Source: Geomonas limicola (GTDB taxonomy: Bacteria; Desulfobacterota; Desulfuromonadia; Geobacterales; Geobacteraceae). Taken from it: DNA of 64,000 nt. The notes under the pieces are model-generated. The model was not told the DNA's origin, did no database searches, and saw only the letters and a list, made by a program, of their open reading frames with translations. Of the stretch, positions 62,389-64,000 are shown in pieces; the stretch's first letter is position 1; each line of letters begins with the position of its first letter. The stretch spans positions 1 through 64,000 of the forward strand of contig NZ_BLXZ01000008.1 of the NCBI RefSeq assembly GCF_014193675.1, given 5' to 3'. A program made the position numbers and the translations under genes.

Positions 62389-63288
62389 CTACACCGCCAG
62401 CAGGAAGAAATCGAGCGTCACCATGTCGTTCACCAGGTGCATGCCGAGTTTCTCGAAGAGCTTTCCCGAGCCGTAGCGGATATTCCACTGGGTGCGGTCG
62501 ATCTCCAGGGTTGCCTGGGCCTTGATCCCTTCGGCCTCCGGGGCGACCAGGGCGGGAAACTGCACCGGGTGGGTGATCTCCTTGATAGTGAGGTCGGCCT
62601 CGATGAGGTAGTTGGCGCGCCCCGGGGTGGCCCCTGCGATCGGGCTCCAGCTTTTGAGCCGCGCCTCGGCCTGCGGGTAGTGCTCTACCTCGAAGAAGTC
62701 GTCGGAGAGCAGGTGGTTGATCAGCATGTCGCGGAAGTCGGCCTGCTGCAGGTCCAAGTTGCTGAGGCTCTTCATGTCGATGACCAGCCGCCCGGTGAGC
62801 TGGCCGTGGGCGATGCTGATCTCGCCGCTGGAGATGGCCAGCGTCCCGGTGTGCCTGCCGTTCAGGTTGCGCCCGGTCCAGGCTACCTGGCTCTTCCCAA
62901 TGTCGATCCGGTAGCTGCGTTCGGCAATTTCAGGGCTCGGCTGCAGGGCGGCCCCCGCGGGCTCCAGCGGCCGCCCCGCGGCGAGCCAGGCTTCCAGGCC
63001 GCCGGTCAACTCGCAGACGTTTCGGTAACCGGCGCTGCTGAGCTTTTGCAGGGCGCACTCGGAGGCCTGCGAGCGGCTGCTGGTGTCGTAGACGACGATC
63101 GGGGTCTCCGGGTTCGGGATGAGCCGCCGTACGGTCTCCAGGAAGACCACTTCGTAGACACAGGCGTTCAGGGCGCCGGGGATATGGTGGGCTTGGTAGT
63201 GTTCGGGGAGCAGGACGTCGAGGAGGACTGTATCGGTGGAAGTTTCCAGCTTGCGTGCCAGCCCCGCCGGGTCGATGGTGCAGGTCAT
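62389..63288 (-). CDS. Fusion of a rhodanese-like domain (no catalytic cysteine) and a YceI domain
   Basis: A 299-residue protein from the ATG at 63288, eight bases after GGAGG. Residues about 1-110 are a rhodanese fold (TVLLDVLLPEHYQAHHIPGA; LTGGLEAWLAAGRPLEP). In the active loop, IVVYDTSSRSQAS has aspartate where the cysteine of VVYCRSG should be, so sulfur transfer is unlikely. Residues about 125-299 are a YceI/lipocalin-like domain (YRIDIGKSQVAWTGRNLNGR; GRLVIDMKSL; FRDMLINHLLSDDFFEVEHY; DRTQWNIRYGSG), known to bind isoprenoid-like lipids. There is no signal peptide, unlike classic YceI. Confidence 0.88.
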   Translation of the reverse strand: MTCTIDPAGLARKLETSTDTVLLDVLLPEHYQAHHIPGALNACVYEVVFLETVRRLIPNPETPIVVYDTSSRSQASECALQKLSSAGYRNVCELTGGLEAWLAAGRPLEPAGAALQPSPEIAERSYRIDIGKSQVAWTGRNLNGRHTGTLAISSGEISIAHGQLTGRLVIDMKSLSNLDLQQADFRDMLINHLLSDDFFEVEHYPQAEARLKSWSPIAGATPGRANYLIEADLTIKEITHPVQFPALVAPEAEGIKAQATLEIDRTQWNIRYGSGKLFEKLGMHLVNDMVTLDFFLLAV

Positions 63289-63524
63289 GTGAGACACCTC
63301 CGGTGATTAATTAAGATGCCAGATCACATTGTACCGCATTTGCAGGGAGGCTCGTCGCTGTTTTGCCGTGCTTTCTTCCGGTGTTGGTGTGGCGAGGTGT
63401 TTACGGGGGAGTGTGGCCGCTATCGGGCATGGCGATCAAATTGATTGAAAAAGCCGCTCGCGGCTGCTAGATTGACACGGCCCGAACTGTGTCTCGGTAC
63501 CTCAATTACCAAGGAGTTTTCCCC

Positions 63525-63959
63525 ATGAAGAAATTGCTGCTGGGTACCCTTTTGGCTTCCCTTCTCCTGGGGGGCGTCGCCTGCGCCTCCGGTTACACCT
63601 ACACCGCGACCAAGGAGTTCAAGGAGTCTCTGGAGAAGGCAAAGCCGATGATCATCGTCGACATCCAGGTGCCGGTGGAGTTCGCCAAGCATCACTTCAA
63701 GAACGCGCTGGAAACCGATGCCTTCCCCGCCAAGAGCGATGCCGAACGGGCCAAACTGGACAAGGTGCTGCCGGTGATCGCAGCAAGTCAGGACGAGGTG
63801 GTGATTGTCTGCCCGCGCGGCGGTGGCGGCGCCAAGAACACCTGGGACTACCTGAAGAGCAAGGGGGTCGCTGAGAAGCGGATGCGCATCCTGGAAGGTG
63901 GCATGCAGGGGTGGCCGCACCAGGAACTGACCGTCTCCGGGACGCCGGTACAGAAGTAG
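63525..63959 (+). CDS. Exported rhodanese-like protein
   Basis: A 144-residue protein from the ATG at 63525 (AAGGAG eight bases upstream). Signal peptide MKKLLLGTLLASLLLGGVAC may be cleaved after ACA or processed as a lipoprotein at the VAC cysteine, which lacks a clean lipobox. The rhodanese domain keeps its cysteine in VVIVCPRGGGGAKN near residue 97 and ends with RILEGGMQGWPHQ. It may carry sulfane sulfur or act in thiol chemistry in the periplasm. It is divergent from the rhodanese-YceI gene. Confidence 0.88.
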   Translation: MKKLLLGTLLASLLLGGVACASGYTYTATKEFKESLEKAKPMIIVDIQVPVEFAKHHFKNALETDAFPAKSDAERAKLDKVLPVIAASQDEVVIVCPRGGGGAKNTWDYLKSKGVAEKRMRILEGGMQGWPHQELTVSGTPVQK

Positions 63960-63971
63960 CCCACGACACCG

Positions 63972-63998
63972 GGGCGGCGGGTTCCCGCCGCCCTTTTT
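63972..63998 (+). terminator. Terminator of the exported rhodanese gene
   Basis: GGGCGGCGGG (63972-63981) pairs with CCCGCCGCCC (63984-63993), followed by five T residues. Confidence 0.9.
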
Positions 63999-64000
63999 GC

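Overview
The window is a stretch of a GC-rich bacterial chromosome that looks like a Geobacteraceae genome (Desulfuromonadota: Geobacter, Geomonas or Citrifermentans). The grounds are the paired DUF507 genes, a CIRCE-controlled groESL operon, a prkA-yeaH-spoVR stress operon with two PrkA paralogues, a one-chain pyruvate:ferredoxin oxidoreductase, a malic enzyme fused to a phosphotransacetylase domain, two DctA-type carboxylate carriers, and many chemotaxis, histidine-kinase and cyclic-di-GMP genes. The genus assignment is an inference. I saw no phage, transposase, CRISPR array, tRNA or rRNA.

Layout. 1-1150: leftward iron-sulfur flavoprotein and membrane protein genes. 1235-1497: a leftward candidate 6S RNA with its own promoter and terminator. 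1711-4664: DUF507 pair, then groES-groEL behind a sigma-70 promoter and a perfect CIRCE operator. 4885-8035: a HEAT-repeat protein and an HD-domain protein that appear to share an N-terminal module. 8110-8715: a lipoprotein. 9033-16761: prkA, yeaH-like (DUF444), spoVR and a second prkA-like gene. 16895-20864: two chemotaxis receptors flanking a small ORF; the first has a FliA-type promoter. 21155-29950: leftward central-carbon block (por with a 52-residue ribbon-helix-helix gene just upstream, malic enzyme, sucD, sucC).

30646-37657: two dctA-like carriers, a sigma-54-dependent response regulator and its sensor kinase. Both carriers have a sigma-54 promoter and the same set of upstream palindromes at nearly identical distances, so this looks like a self-contained C4-dicarboxylate uptake regulon that feeds the malate, succinyl-CoA and pyruvate enzymes next to it. 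37951-42368: small membrane and secreted proteins, a diguanylate cyclase and an exported MsrB/MsrA repair pair. 42383-42728: a tandem duplicated intergenic unit with four DnaA-box-like nonamers and two terminators. 42777-50470: PilZ protein, PolX, EVE protein, AEC transporter, aminopeptidase N and a haem/CopD/cytochrome b5-type membrane protein.

50533-60722: seven consecutive leftward signalling genes (three kinases, three response regulators, one PhnD-like binding protein), several translationally coupled. 61005-63959: a sirohaem sulfite/nitrite reductase, a rhodanese-YceI fusion lacking the rhodanese cysteine, and an exported rhodanese.

Start codons were moved to internal sites wherever a better ribosome-binding site or the family's usual N-terminus supported it. 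Domain positions are approximate because no alignment could be run.
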